Shown here piece by piece: positions 1 through 7,213 of a stretch of 7,334 bases of DNA. The stretch lies in contig CAYOHP010000223.1 of assembly GCA_964403795.1 (NCBI GenBank), positions 1 through 7,334 of the forward strand, in the 5' to 3' direction. The notes under the pieces were generated by a model. That model did not search any database and was not told the DNA's origin. It saw only the letters and a list, made by a program, of their open reading frames with translations. Both the position numbers and the translations under genes were made by a program. Source of the DNA: CAYOHP01 sp964403795 [NCBI: uncultured bacterium] (GTDB lineage: Bacteria > Muiribacteriota > UBA6191 > CAZXTJ01). Positions within the stretch are counted from its first letter, which is position 1. Every line of letters starts with the position of its first letter.

Positions 1-1744
<1,744 letters not shown>

Positions 1745-1750
1745 GACGCT

Positions 1751-2830
1751 TCAGACTACCACTTCCGCCCCTCCGGAAGCGATGCGGAAGGTCCGGTTGC
1801 AGGATCCCGGGGGCAGGACCAGTGCCTCCGGGTACGAGAGGAACACCTGTCCACGTCCCGAGAGCCGCTCGAGGGTGTGCCGGCGACGGCCGGGATCCAT
1901 GTCCGAGAGGGCGTCGTCGAGGAGGATCACCGGAGGCTCCCGGGTGGCCCTGAGCAGGCTGTCGGCCTCGCCCAGCTTGAGCTGCAGGAGCAGCGACCGG
2001 AGCTGCCCCCGGGAGGCGTGGGCCACCCCGGGTTGACCCCCGAGCCGGAGCCGGAAGTCGTCCCGCTGCGGTCCCACCTGGGTCGATCCCAGGCGCCGCT
2101 CGGCGCCCCGGGTCGCCGCCAGTCGTTCCTCGAGCCGGGCCCGGATCCGCTCCGGACCGAGATCCGAGGCCCAGTACTCGAGGACCGGGTCCTCGCCCCG
2201 CTCGGCCCCCCCCGCCTGCATCGCTTCCGACAGCCGACGCACCGCCTCGGCCCTGGCCGCGTGCACCCGGGTCGCCCGGTCGAGGAACGGCTCGTCCAAG
2301 GCCCGGAGCTCGCGATCCGGGCGGGAGGCGCGCAGGGCTGCATTGCGCTGGCGGAGGATGCGTTCGAACTCCTGGCGGAGAGGGACGTAGCCAGGGATGG
2401 CACCGGCCGCCAGCCGGTCGAGGTAGACCCGCCTTCCAGCCGGAGGACCCGAGGCCAGCTGGAGATCCTCCGGGAAGAGTTCCACCAGGGGCACCAGGCC
2501 GACCAGGTCGATCCGCCGGCGGGTCTCATTGCCGTCGATCCGGATCCGGCGTCGTCCCGAGGCATCCATGGCCACTTCGAGCCGACGGACCGACCCCAGG
2601 GCCTCGTGCCACTCGCCGGCGAGATGGAAGGAGAAGGCCTCGGACCGGATCAGGTGGCGCGGCTCCCGGTGGCGCGGGGACCGTCCGGTGGCCAGCATCG
2701 CCACGGCTTCCAGGAGGTTCGTCTTGCCGGCGGCATTGGGACCCGAGAGCAGGTTCAGGCCCTCCCCGGGAGAAAGCTCGAGCTGGCGGTAGTTGCGGAA
2801 GTCCTGGATCCGGAGGCGCTGGAGCCGCAT
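1751..2830 (-). CDS. recF: DNA replication and repair protein RecF
   Basis: 359 residues, the usual length. RecF is an SMC/ABC-type ATPase that acts with RecO and RecR at single-strand gaps and stalled forks in the cytoplasm. The N terminus shows the family opening LRIQDFRNY, and the Walker A motif GPNAAGKT is at 30-37. The ABC signature region is SRGQLRSL at 273-280, and Walker B is VILLDD at 301-306, followed by a D-loop-like SDMD where many RecF proteins have SELD. The ATG at 2830 gives the family N terminus directly. The 15-base gap to dnaA has no strong Shine-Dalgarno (purines GGCCGGGA only), which fits coupling to dnaA. dnaN, normally placed just before recF, is absent here. Confidence 0.96.
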   Translation of the reverse strand: MRLQRLRIQDFRNYRQLELSPGEGLNLLSGPNAAGKTNLLEAVAMLATGRSPRHREPRHLIRSEAFSFHLAGEWHEALGSVRRLEVAMDASGRRRIRIDGNETRRRIDLVGLVPLVELFPEDLQLASGPPAGRRVYLDRLAAGAIPGYVPLRQEFERILRQRNAALRASRPDRELRALDEPFLDRATRVHAARAEAVRRLSEAMQAGGAERGEDPVLEYWASDLGPERIRARLEERLAATRGAERRLGSTQVGPQRDDFRLRLGGQPGVAHASRGQLRSLLLQLKLGEADSLLRATREPPVILLDDALSDMDPGRRRHTLERLSGRGQVFLSYPEALVLPPGSCNRTFRIASGGAEVVV

Positions 2831-2845
2831 GGGGGCGGTCCCGGC

Positions 2846-4234
2846 CTAGTCGCTCTCGACGGAGCGGAGTCGGCTGCGCAGTTCCCGGAGCGCGGCGTCG
2901 ACCTCTCCTCCCTTGCCGGCCAGGCCGCGGATCTTCTCGCAGGCGTGCATCACGGTGGTGTGGTCCTTCTTGCCGAAGGCCCTGGCGATCGACTCGAGGG
3001 TCTCCTCCGTGAACTCGTGGGCGAGGAACATGGCGATCTGGCGGGGGAGCACGACCTCCCTGGTCCGGCGCCTGCCGCAGAGCTCGTCCCTCCCGAGGTG
3101 GAAGTACTCCGAGGTCATCTCCTGGATCCGTCCGATGTCGATCCGCCGGAGATCGCCGGAGGGTCCTCCGGCGTACTCCCGGACGACTTCCTGGACGATC
3201 TCCATCCGCACCGGGGCCCGATGGAGACTGCAGAGTGCCAGCACCTTGGTGAAGGCCCCCTCGAGCAACCGGATGTTGGACCGGATCCGTTCGGCCAGCA
3301 GCTCGAGGGTTCCCGGCTCGACCTTGAGCCCCGAGCCCTCGGCCAGGCGCAGCAGGATGGCGGTCCGGGTCTCGACGTTGAGCGGCTTGATGTCGGTCAC
3401 CACGCCGGACTCGAAGCGGCTGACCAGCCGCTCCTGGAGGTTGGAGAGCTGTTTCGGGGAGCGGTCCGAGGTGAGGATGATCTGCTTGCCGCTCTGGTAG
3501 AGCTCGTTGAAGGTGTGGAAGAACTCCTCCTGGAGGCCTTCCTTGCCGCCGAAGAACTGCACGTCGTCGATCAGCAGGACGTCGACCCGGCGGTGCTCCT
3601 TGCGGAAGGCCTCGGTGGCCTTCTCCTTGACCGCCCGGATGTACTCGTTGGAGAACACCTCGCTCGAAACGTAGAGGATGCGCTTGTGCGGGTCCCGGCG
3701 ATGGACCTCGTGGCCCACGGCCTGCATCAGGTGGGTCTTGCCGAGGCCGACCCCTCCGTAGACGAAGACCGGGTTGTAGACCTTGCCCGGGCTGGCGGAG
3801 ACGGCCTCGCAGATGGCGTAGGCCAGGCGGTTCCCGTCGCCGACCACGAAGGATTCCATCGTGTACTTGGGGTTCAGGGAGAAGGGAGGCGGAGCCTCCG
3901 GGGGCGAAAGGGGTTTGGATCCGCCCAGCGAGAGACCGAGCCGGCCCTGGGCGGGGTCCGGATCCGCCCGACGTCGCCGAGGTCGGCTCTGGATGGTGAT
4001 CCGCACAGCCCGAGCCAATCCCTCCTCCGCCAGGGCCGACTGGATCCGCTCCTCGAGTCGGTGCTTGGCGAGGGCTTCCCGGGCGAAGCGGTTCTCCACC
4101 TGCACCTCGAAGTCCCCGCTCTCGGATTGGACCAGGTGAGCGTTCTTCAGGTAGGCGTCCAGATGGCTGGACGGGACCTCCGAACCCAGGCGCGTGAGGA
4201 TCCGGAGCCAGAGATCGTCCATGGAGGCATCCAT
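2846..4234 (-). CDS. dnaA: Chromosomal replication initiator protein DnaA
   Basis: 462 residues. DnaA binds 9-mer boxes in oriC, oligomerises with ATP and opens the duplex. Domain I is at about 5-75 (LWLRILTRLGSEVP near the start). Domain II is a short Pro/Arg-rich linker (about 83-118) with an RPRRRR patch. Domain III (AAA+) starts at about 120: Walker A GGVGLGKT at 160-167, Walker B LLIDD at 220-224, sensor-1 region ILTSD at 253-257, arginine-finger region LVSRFESG with R273. Domain IV carries RRRTREVVLPRQ (388-399) and the DnaA signature DHTTVMHA at 424-431. The start ATG 4234 is chosen because AGGGAGGT lies 7 bases upstream; a second ATG (4222) four codons later is possible. The frame stays open for 47 codons upstream to 4375, but that stretch crosses DnaA boxes and has no family similarity. 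It is the first gene of the minus-strand operon next to oriC. Confidence 0.97.
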   Translation of the reverse strand: MDASMDDLWLRILTRLGSEVPSSHLDAYLKNAHLVQSESGDFEVQVENRFAREALAKHRLEERIQSALAEEGLARAVRITIQSRPRRRRADPDPAQGRLGLSLGGSKPLSPPEAPPPFSLNPKYTMESFVVGDGNRLAYAICEAVSASPGKVYNPVFVYGGVGLGKTHLMQAVGHEVHRRDPHKRILYVSSEVFSNEYIRAVKEKATEAFRKEHRRVDVLLIDDVQFFGGKEGLQEEFFHTFNELYQSGKQIILTSDRSPKQLSNLQERLVSRFESGVVTDIKPLNVETRTAILLRLAEGSGLKVEPGTLELLAERIRSNIRLLEGAFTKVLALCSLHRAPVRMEIVQEVVREYAGGPSGDLRRIDIGRIQEMTSEYFHLGRDELCGRRRTREVVLPRQIAMFLAHEFTEETLESIARAFGKKDHTTVMHACEKIRGLAGKGGEVDAALRELRSRLRSVESD

Positions 4235-4241
4235 CCAGGCT

Positions 4242-4249
4242 ACCTCCCT
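4242..4249 (-). promoter_or_regulatory. Ribosome binding site of dnaA
   Basis: The minus strand reads AGGGAGGT, a near-complete Shine-Dalgarno, 7 bases before ATG 4234. It decides the dnaA start against the longer in-frame extension to 4375 and against ATG 4222. Confidence 0.75.
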
Positions 4250-4261
4250 GATCGATTCACA

Positions 4262-4493
4262 GTTTCCACACCGCCGCACAAGATTCCGGGAATCCCAGGG
4301 AGAGATGTCGATCCTGAAGGCCGAGTTGTCCACGCCGCTTTCGTGGACAACGGGGAGAACCGATCGGTCGTCCACATGCCGAAGCGGACCACGGGTTGCG
4401 ACATGGGGAAGGATGTGGATTCATCCCCAAGGTCTCCACAGGTGAATTCCCGATCGTCTCGGGTCTTCCAGGGAGTTCTCCACGTTCTCCACA
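4262..4493. promoter_or_regulatory. Cluster of eight DnaA-box-like sites
   Basis: Sites matching a TTNTCCACR-type consensus. Plus strand: GTTTCCACA 4262-4270, TTGTCCACG 4326-4334, TCGTCCACA 4368-4376, GTCTCCACA 4432-4440, TTCTCCACG 4476-4484 and TTCTCCACA 4485-4493. Minus strand: TTGTCCACG 4342-4350 and GAATCCACA 4414-4422. None is the exact TTATCCACA; the best (4485-4493) has one mismatch. All keep TCCAC, and five of the eight keep TCCACA. The sites are clustered only here, on the dnaA side of the gap, so they could both organise the initiation complex and repress dnaA transcription. Confidence 0.8.
4325..4351. repeat. 10-bp perfect inverted repeat made of two opposed DnaA-like boxes
   Basis: GTTGTCCACG (4325-4334) and CGTGGACAAC (4342-4351) are perfect reverse complements separated by 7 bases (CCGCTTT). 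Each arm contains one TTGTCCACG box, so the two boxes face each other. It may be a cooperative DnaA-binding site, a cruciform-prone element, or a hairpin in the dnaA leader RNA. Confidence 0.8.
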
Positions 4494-4524
4494 GACATAG
4501 GGAGAAGAATGAGATTGCATGCAA
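4494..4524 (-). promoter_or_regulatory. Weak candidate dnaA promoter next to the tandem DnaA boxes
   Basis: On the minus strand TTGCAT (4519-4524) is followed after 19 bases by TATGTC (4494-4499). Both are poor matches to the sigma-70 consensus. If used, transcription would start inside the tandem DnaA boxes (4476-4493), which would give direct DnaA autorepression. Confidence 0.2.
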
Positions 4525-4546
4525 GGGAATCATCCCTAGTCTTCTC
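4494..4546. other. Candidate DNA unwinding element with 10-bp palindrome
   Basis: Twenty-nine of these 53 bases are A or T, clearly above the GC-rich surroundings, and the stretch starts directly after the tandem DnaA boxes at 4476-4493. It contains the palindrome TTGCATGCAA (4515-4524), the inverted repeat AGGGA/TCCCT (4524-4528, 4533-4537), and GAGAAGA (4502-4508) pairing with TCTTCTC (4540-4546). Its position beside the tandem boxes fits a melting site. It is not strongly AT-rich in absolute terms. Confidence 0.45.
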
Positions 4547-4559
4547 GGGAGGACCCGAG
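4544..4559. repeat. Short perfect hairpin CTCGGG-AGGA-CCCGAG
   Basis: A 6-bp stem with a 4-base loop in the origin region, just right of the AT-rich patch. No T-run follows on either strand, so it is not a typical intrinsic terminator. The role is unknown and chance occurrence is possible in GC-rich DNA. Confidence 0.5.
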
Positions 4560-4572
4560 GTCGGGGGAAGCC

Positions 4573-4603
4573 AAGCTAGCACGGTCTTCTCCGGAATGGT
4601 CAA
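4573..4603 (-). promoter_or_regulatory. Candidate dnaA promoter (distal)
   Basis: On the minus strand TTGACC (4598-4603) is followed by TAGCTT (4573-4578) after a 19-base spacer, with TGC directly before the -10 (extended -10 pattern). The spacer is longer than the ideal 17. It would give a dnaA leader of about 330 bases that crosses all the DnaA boxes. The -35 lies in the left arm of the inverted repeat at 4599-4637. Confidence 0.3.
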
Positions 4604-4637
4604 GGTGGGCACGCACCGAGGGGAACTCGACCTTGAC
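4599..4637. repeat. 8-bp inverted repeat holding divergent TTGAC elements
   Basis: GTCAAGGT (4599-4606) and ACCTTGAC (4630-4637) are perfect reverse complements with 23 bases between them. Each arm contains TTGAC reading outward, one toward dnaA and one toward rpmH. The symmetry could be only that of two back-to-back -35 elements, or an operator for a dimeric regulator. Confidence 0.6.
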
Positions 4638-4662
4638 GACCGCCTCGGCCACGGAATAGCCT
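4633..4662 (+). promoter_or_regulatory. Candidate rpmH operon promoter
   Basis: TTGACG (4633-4638), five of six matches to the -35 consensus, is followed after 18 bases by TAGCCT (4657-4662), which keeps the key T-A-...-T of the -10. It would give an rpmH leader of roughly 65 bases. It is the best sigma-70-like pair upstream of the plus-strand operon. The leader also holds a short possible stem GAGA-CGAG-TCTC at 4693-4704. Confidence 0.45.
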
Positions 4663-4735
4663 TACCGACCACGCTCGCAGGTCGGAAGGAACGAGACGAG
4701 TCTCCTCCGCATCTAGCGAACGAGAGGTCCTCCCC

Positions 4736-4870
4736 ATGAAGCGAACCTTCCAGCCCAACAAGCGGCGACGTCAGAAGATCCACGGTTTCCTGGTCCGCAT
4801 GCAGACGCCCGGCGGTCGAAGGGTGCTCGCCCGGCGACGCCTGAAAGGGCGCAAGGTCCTTTCTGTCTGA
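4736..4870 (+). CDS. rpmH: 50S ribosomal protein L34
   Basis: 44 residues, the standard bacterial length. It begins [18 protein letters not shown] and continues with [14 protein letters not shown] and ARRRLKGRK, the conserved L34 pattern, with strongly basic composition as expected for a protein buried in large-subunit rRNA. ATG 4736 is preceded by GAGAGG (4722-4727) at 8 bases, an acceptable ribosome binding site. It is the first gene of the plus-strand operon and the nearest gene to oriC on that side. A 73-base gap follows before the probable rnpA start. Confidence 0.97.
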   Translation: MKRTFQPNKRRRQKIHGFLVRMQTPGGRRVLARRRLKGRKVLSV

Positions 4871-4878
4871 GGCTGGTG

Positions 4879-4945
4879 AAGGATCGGACAACGAGACCCT
4901 GGGGGGCTCGCAGATCGCGATCCGAGGCCGATCCTTCCGATCCTT
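4879..4945 (+). repeat. 10-bp inverted repeat across the rpmH-rnpA gap, with tandem 9-mer duplication
   Basis: AAGGATCGGA (4879-4888) is a perfect reverse complement of TCCGATCCTT (4936-4945). The right arm overlaps a direct tandem duplication CCGATCCTT (4928-4936 and 4937-4945), so the left arm could pair with either copy. Between the arms lie the palindrome GATCGCGATC (4913-4922) and CTCG/CGAG (4907-4910, 4923-4926). In the mRNA this can fold into a nested stem. The right arm includes the first two bases of the probable TTG start of rnpA (4944), so it could limit RnpA translation. There is no T-run, so it is not a typical terminator. Confidence 0.6.
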
Positions 4946-5282
4946 GCGCACCGCCACGGAGTTCGACTCCGTGTTCGCCGCCGGCAGCCGTCACAGGTCC
5001 GGCCCCTTGTCGGTGGTCGCGCACCGCCAGGCCGATGCCTTCGGAGTGGGATTCAAGATCGGACGACGGGTCGGGAACGCGGTCCGGCGAAACCACCTCC
5101 GGAGGCGACTCCGAGCCATCCTGGAGGCCTGGGAGCCGGTGCCGGGGAACGGGGCCTGCCTGGTGATCCTGCCCGACCGGCAATGCCAGGCGCTCGCCTT
5201 CCGGGAACTCGACGAACGGTTGTCCGGGATCCTGAGGAAGCTCGGCTTCCGTCCGAAGCATCCGCAGGTCCGGAAACCTTGA
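4944..5282 (+). CDS. rnpA: Ribonuclease P protein component
   Basis: 112 residues from TTG 4944. RnpA binds the catalytic RNase P RNA and helps it recognise and cleave the 5' leader of precursor tRNAs. The protein shows the N-terminal aromatic region (EFDSVFAAG, 6-14) and the RNR motif GRRVGNAVRRNHLRRRLR (40-57), which is diagnostic, and it is rich in Arg. The start is uncertain. TTG 4944 gives MRTATEFD, slightly short at the N terminus for the family, and has no Shine-Dalgarno at normal spacing. Upstream the frame is open back to 4845 without ATG, GTG or TTG; CTG 4899 is the only other loose candidate. It lies between rpmH and yidD as in most bacteria, and its TGA overlaps the probable yidD start (TTGA). 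Confidence 0.92.
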   Translation: MRTATEFDSVFAAGSRHRSGPLSVVAHRQADAFGVGFKIGRRVGNAVRRNHLRRRLRAILEAWEPVPGNGACLVILPDRQCQALAFRELDERLSGILRKLGFRPKHPQVRKP

Positions 5283-5518
5283 ACGAGCCCGAGACTTCCC
5301 GTCCCGGATTCCTCGCCCGGGCCATGATCGGGGCGATCCGGCTCTACCAACGGTTCCTCTCGCCTTGGCTCGGCAGGCACTGCCGCTTCCATCCCAGCTG
5401 CTCCAAATACGGGGTCCTGGCCATCGAGAAGTACGGGGCGATCGGGGGGATGGCCCGGACCGCCTACCGCATCCTCCGCTGCAATCCCTTCTGTCGAGGA
5501 GGGGTCGATTTCCCGTGA
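5279..5518 (+). CDS. yidD: Membrane protein insertion efficiency factor YidD
   Basis: 79 residues from TTG 5279. YidD is a small inner-membrane-associated protein linked to YidC-dependent insertion. It has an amphipathic N-terminal helix (AMIGAIRLYQRFLSPWLG, about 15-32) and the family's conserved cysteines in CRFHPSCSKY (C35, C41) and RILRCNPF (C68). C72 is an additional cysteine. The C terminus ends soon after the conserved GG (GGVDFP), so the usual DPVP-like tail is reduced. The TTG start overlaps the rnpA stop as TTGA and gives an N terminus of the length seen in E. coli YidD. ATG 5324 is an alternative but has no ribosome binding site and would cut the protein to 64 residues. The next gene, yidC, probably begins within its stop codon (GTGA). 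Confidence 0.93.
   Translation: MNEPETSRPGFLARAMIGAIRLYQRFLSPWLGRHCRFHPSCSKYGVLAIEKYGAIGGMARTAYRILRCNPFCRGGVDFP
5498..5504 (+). promoter_or_regulatory. Probable ribosome binding site for the GTG start of yidC
   Basis: GGAGGGG lies inside the 3' end of yidD, 10 bases before GTG 5515. It is the strongest Shine-Dalgarno near any yidC start candidate and is the main reason to prefer 5515 over ATG 5596, although the spacing is slightly long. Confidence 0.45.
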
Positions 5519-7209
5519 GGCATGGGATCCCCGGCATCCTGGGAGCGTTCGGGCAAGTGGTCAACGGACGGCATGGCGGAGTATCGTCCAGCCTCATGTT
5601 CGCGATCGCAGTGCGGGAGTGCATTCCCTCCCGGGTACGAAGCCTTCTCCTGATCTGTCTCCTTTCGATCCTGCCGGCGACCGGCTCGGCGGAGGGTCCG
5701 GTCGAGAATCCGGATCGTCCACTGGCGGGCACTGGCTTCCAGGCCAGGATCCGAGGTTCGGACCTGGTCTCGTGGCAGGATCCGGACTTCGCCTCGTCCC
5801 CGCTGCTGGGGACCAGGTGGTACCTGGCGCAGGAGGGCGGAGCTCCCCCTCGGGAGGTCGCCAGCGGGATTCGGATCGGTGCCTCCCCGACCGCGACGGG
5901 CCTACCCCCGGGTTGGTCGGAACACCTCTCGGTGGAGGCGGAGTGGAAGGCGGGGGATCGCCCCCACACCCTCGACCTGGTCGTCACCATCCGGAACCAG
6001 AGCCCACAGCGCATCGTGATGCGGGAGAACCCGCTGATGGTGACCATGGGTCCGCTCGGCCCGCCGGCCAAGGCCCCTAGCCAGCCCGCCGAGCTCAAGG
6101 CCCTGGTTGTCAACGGGAAGAGCCGCAGCGTGGTCTCGCACTCTCCCGGGGACTCGGTCTCCGAGGATGCCCGGTGGCTGGCCTACCAGGTGAACTACGC
6201 GACCTGGGCGATCGAGATCCTGGGCGAGAGCCCGGGTCGCCTCGAGGCCCTCGGCGTCAAGGCAGGCTCGCTTGCCGACGGCTCGGACGCGGTCCAGGCG
6301 GTCTTCCTGGGACTCCGGCCGGCCCGCGAGATCGCGGGCAACGAGGAGCTGGTCGTCCGGCTCCGCTTCTTCGCAGGGCTCACCACCGAGAAGGCGCTCC
6401 AGGGCGCGGGCTACCCGGAACTCTTCAACCTCTGGAGCGGCTGGACCGGCCCGATCGGGTACCTGATGTTCAAGCTGCTGCACGGGTTCTTCCTGCTCAC
6501 CGGCAGCTGGGGCCTCTCGATCGTCCTGCTCACGATCGCGGTGAAGCTGCTCCTCCATCCCCTGAACCGGCGCCAGCTCGAGTCGATGAACCGGATGCAG
6601 GAGCTCCAGCCCCGGATCCAGGCGATCCAGGCCCGTTACGCGGACAACCAGCAGAAGATGCAGCAGGAGATCGCCAAGCTCTGGCAGGAATCGGGCTTCA
6701 ATCCGCTCTCCGGGTGCTTCCCCATCCTGCTGCAGCTGCCGATCTTCATCGCCCTCTACAGCTGCCTGTCGAACGCTACCGAGCTCCGGGGCGTGTCGTA
6801 CCTCTGGCTGGCGGACCTCTCGCACCCGGATCCGCTGCTGGTGTTGCCGGCCCTCTTCGCCCTGGGCATCTACGTCTCGAGCGCCACCGGTCCTGCGGCG
6901 AACGACCCGAACCAGCGGACCATGATGCAGGTCATGCCGCTCATGATGTTCTTCTTCATGTTGAACATCGCCTCGGGCGTGATGATCTACCTGGCGGGCC
7001 AGACCCTGCTCGGCATCTTCGAGCAGCGCTACAACCAGCGCTACCGCCGGAGTCCCGGCACCAAGGCGGAGACCGCCGGCGATCCCCCGACCAAGGACAT
7101 CGACAACGAGGACGTGGCCTCGTCCCGGGCCTCGTCCGAGGGCGAGGAAGAAGCCGCCGGCCCAGGCAAGCAGACCGGGAACAAGTACAAGCGCAAGGGC
7201 CGTCGCTGA
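5515..7209 (+). CDS. yidC: Membrane protein insertase YidC
   Basis: 564 residues from GTG 5515 (537 from ATG 5596). YidC inserts and folds inner-membrane proteins, alone or with SecYEG. An N-terminal hydrophobic stretch (SLLLICLLSILPATGSA, ending at residue 59) looks like a signal peptide or first membrane anchor. A periplasmic P1 domain follows to about residue 305. The insertase core then starts at about 310: WGLSIVLLTIAVKLLLHPL, with Lys 344 at the position of the groove Arg of E. coli YidC (Lys is also found there in the family), MQELQPRIQAIQARY (cytoplasmic helical hairpin), NPLSGCFPILLQLPIF from 396, ELRG..YLWLADLSHPDP, then two final membrane segments. The tail after about 515 is hydrophilic, acidic, and ends in KYKRKGRR. 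The start is ambiguous: GTG 5515 forms a GTGA overlap with yidD and has the better ribosome binding site, while ATG 5596 gives a signal peptide of normal length. Confidence 0.95.
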   Translation: MRHGIPGILGAFGQVVNGRHGGVSSSLMFAIAVRECIPSRVRSLLLICLLSILPATGSAEGPVENPDRPLAGTGFQARIRGSDLVSWQDPDFASSPLLGTRWYLAQEGGAPPREVASGIRIGASPTATGLPPGWSEHLSVEAEWKAGDRPHTLDLVVTIRNQSPQRIVMRENPLMVTMGPLGPPAKAPSQPAELKALVVNGKSRSVVSHSPGDSVSEDARWLAYQVNYATWAIEILGESPGRLEALGVKAGSLADGSDAVQAVFLGLRPAREIAGNEELVVRLRFFAGLTTEKALQGAGYPELFNLWSGWTGPIGYLMFKLLHGFFLLTGSWGLSIVLLTIAVKLLLHPLNRRQLESMNRMQELQPRIQAIQARYADNQQKMQQEIAKLWQESGFNPLSGCFPILLQLPIFIALYSCLSNATELRGVSYLWLADLSHPDPLLVLPALFALGIYVSSATGPAANDPNQRTMMQVMPLMMFFFMLNIASGVMIYLAGQTLLGIFEQRYNQRYRRSPGTKAETAGDPPTKDIDNEDVASSRASSEGEEEAAGPGKQTGNKYKRKGRR

Positions 7210-7213
7210 GCCT

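Larger units (their letters stand above)
4235..4735. other. oriC: Probable chromosomal replication origin (oriC), dnaA-rpmH intergenic region
   Basis: This 501-base non-coding stretch lies between the divergent dnaA and rpmH genes, a frequent site of bacterial oriC. It holds eight DnaA-box-like 9-mers in 4262-4493, an AT-rich patch at 4494-4546 in otherwise GC-rich DNA, and several inverted repeats. Genes on both sides point outward, as expected for bidirectional forks. No protein gene is supported here: reading frames across it are open only because stops are rare in GC-rich DNA. Origin function is inferred from this context; strand-skew evidence would need the whole chromosome. Confidence 0.85.

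Noticed and set aside
4235-4375. An in-frame N-terminal extension of dnaA by 47 codons.
   Set aside because: A strong ribosome binding site sits at the inner ATG 4234, the extension crosses three DnaA boxes, and its translation has no DnaA domain I similarity.
4494-4520. A possible DnaA-trio array after the tandem boxes.
   Set aside because: Triplets with a central A are interrupted and no regular run is visible on either strand, so the motif cannot be supported.
4235-4735. GATC sites in the origin as a sign of SeqA/Dam control.
   Set aside because: Only a few GATC sites occur here, while GATC is common throughout the coding parts of the window, so there is no visible enrichment.
5641-5670. 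A possible lipoprotein lipobox in the YidC leader (LLIC).
   Set aside because: The residue before Cys is Ile rather than Gly, Ala or Ser, and the hydrophobic segment continues past the Cys, so lipid modification is unlikely.
4713-6113. A 466-codon minus-strand open frame opposite rpmH, rnpA, yidD and the start of yidC.
   Set aside because: Low-complexity Arg/Gly/Pro/Ser translation without motifs, antisense to well-supported genes.
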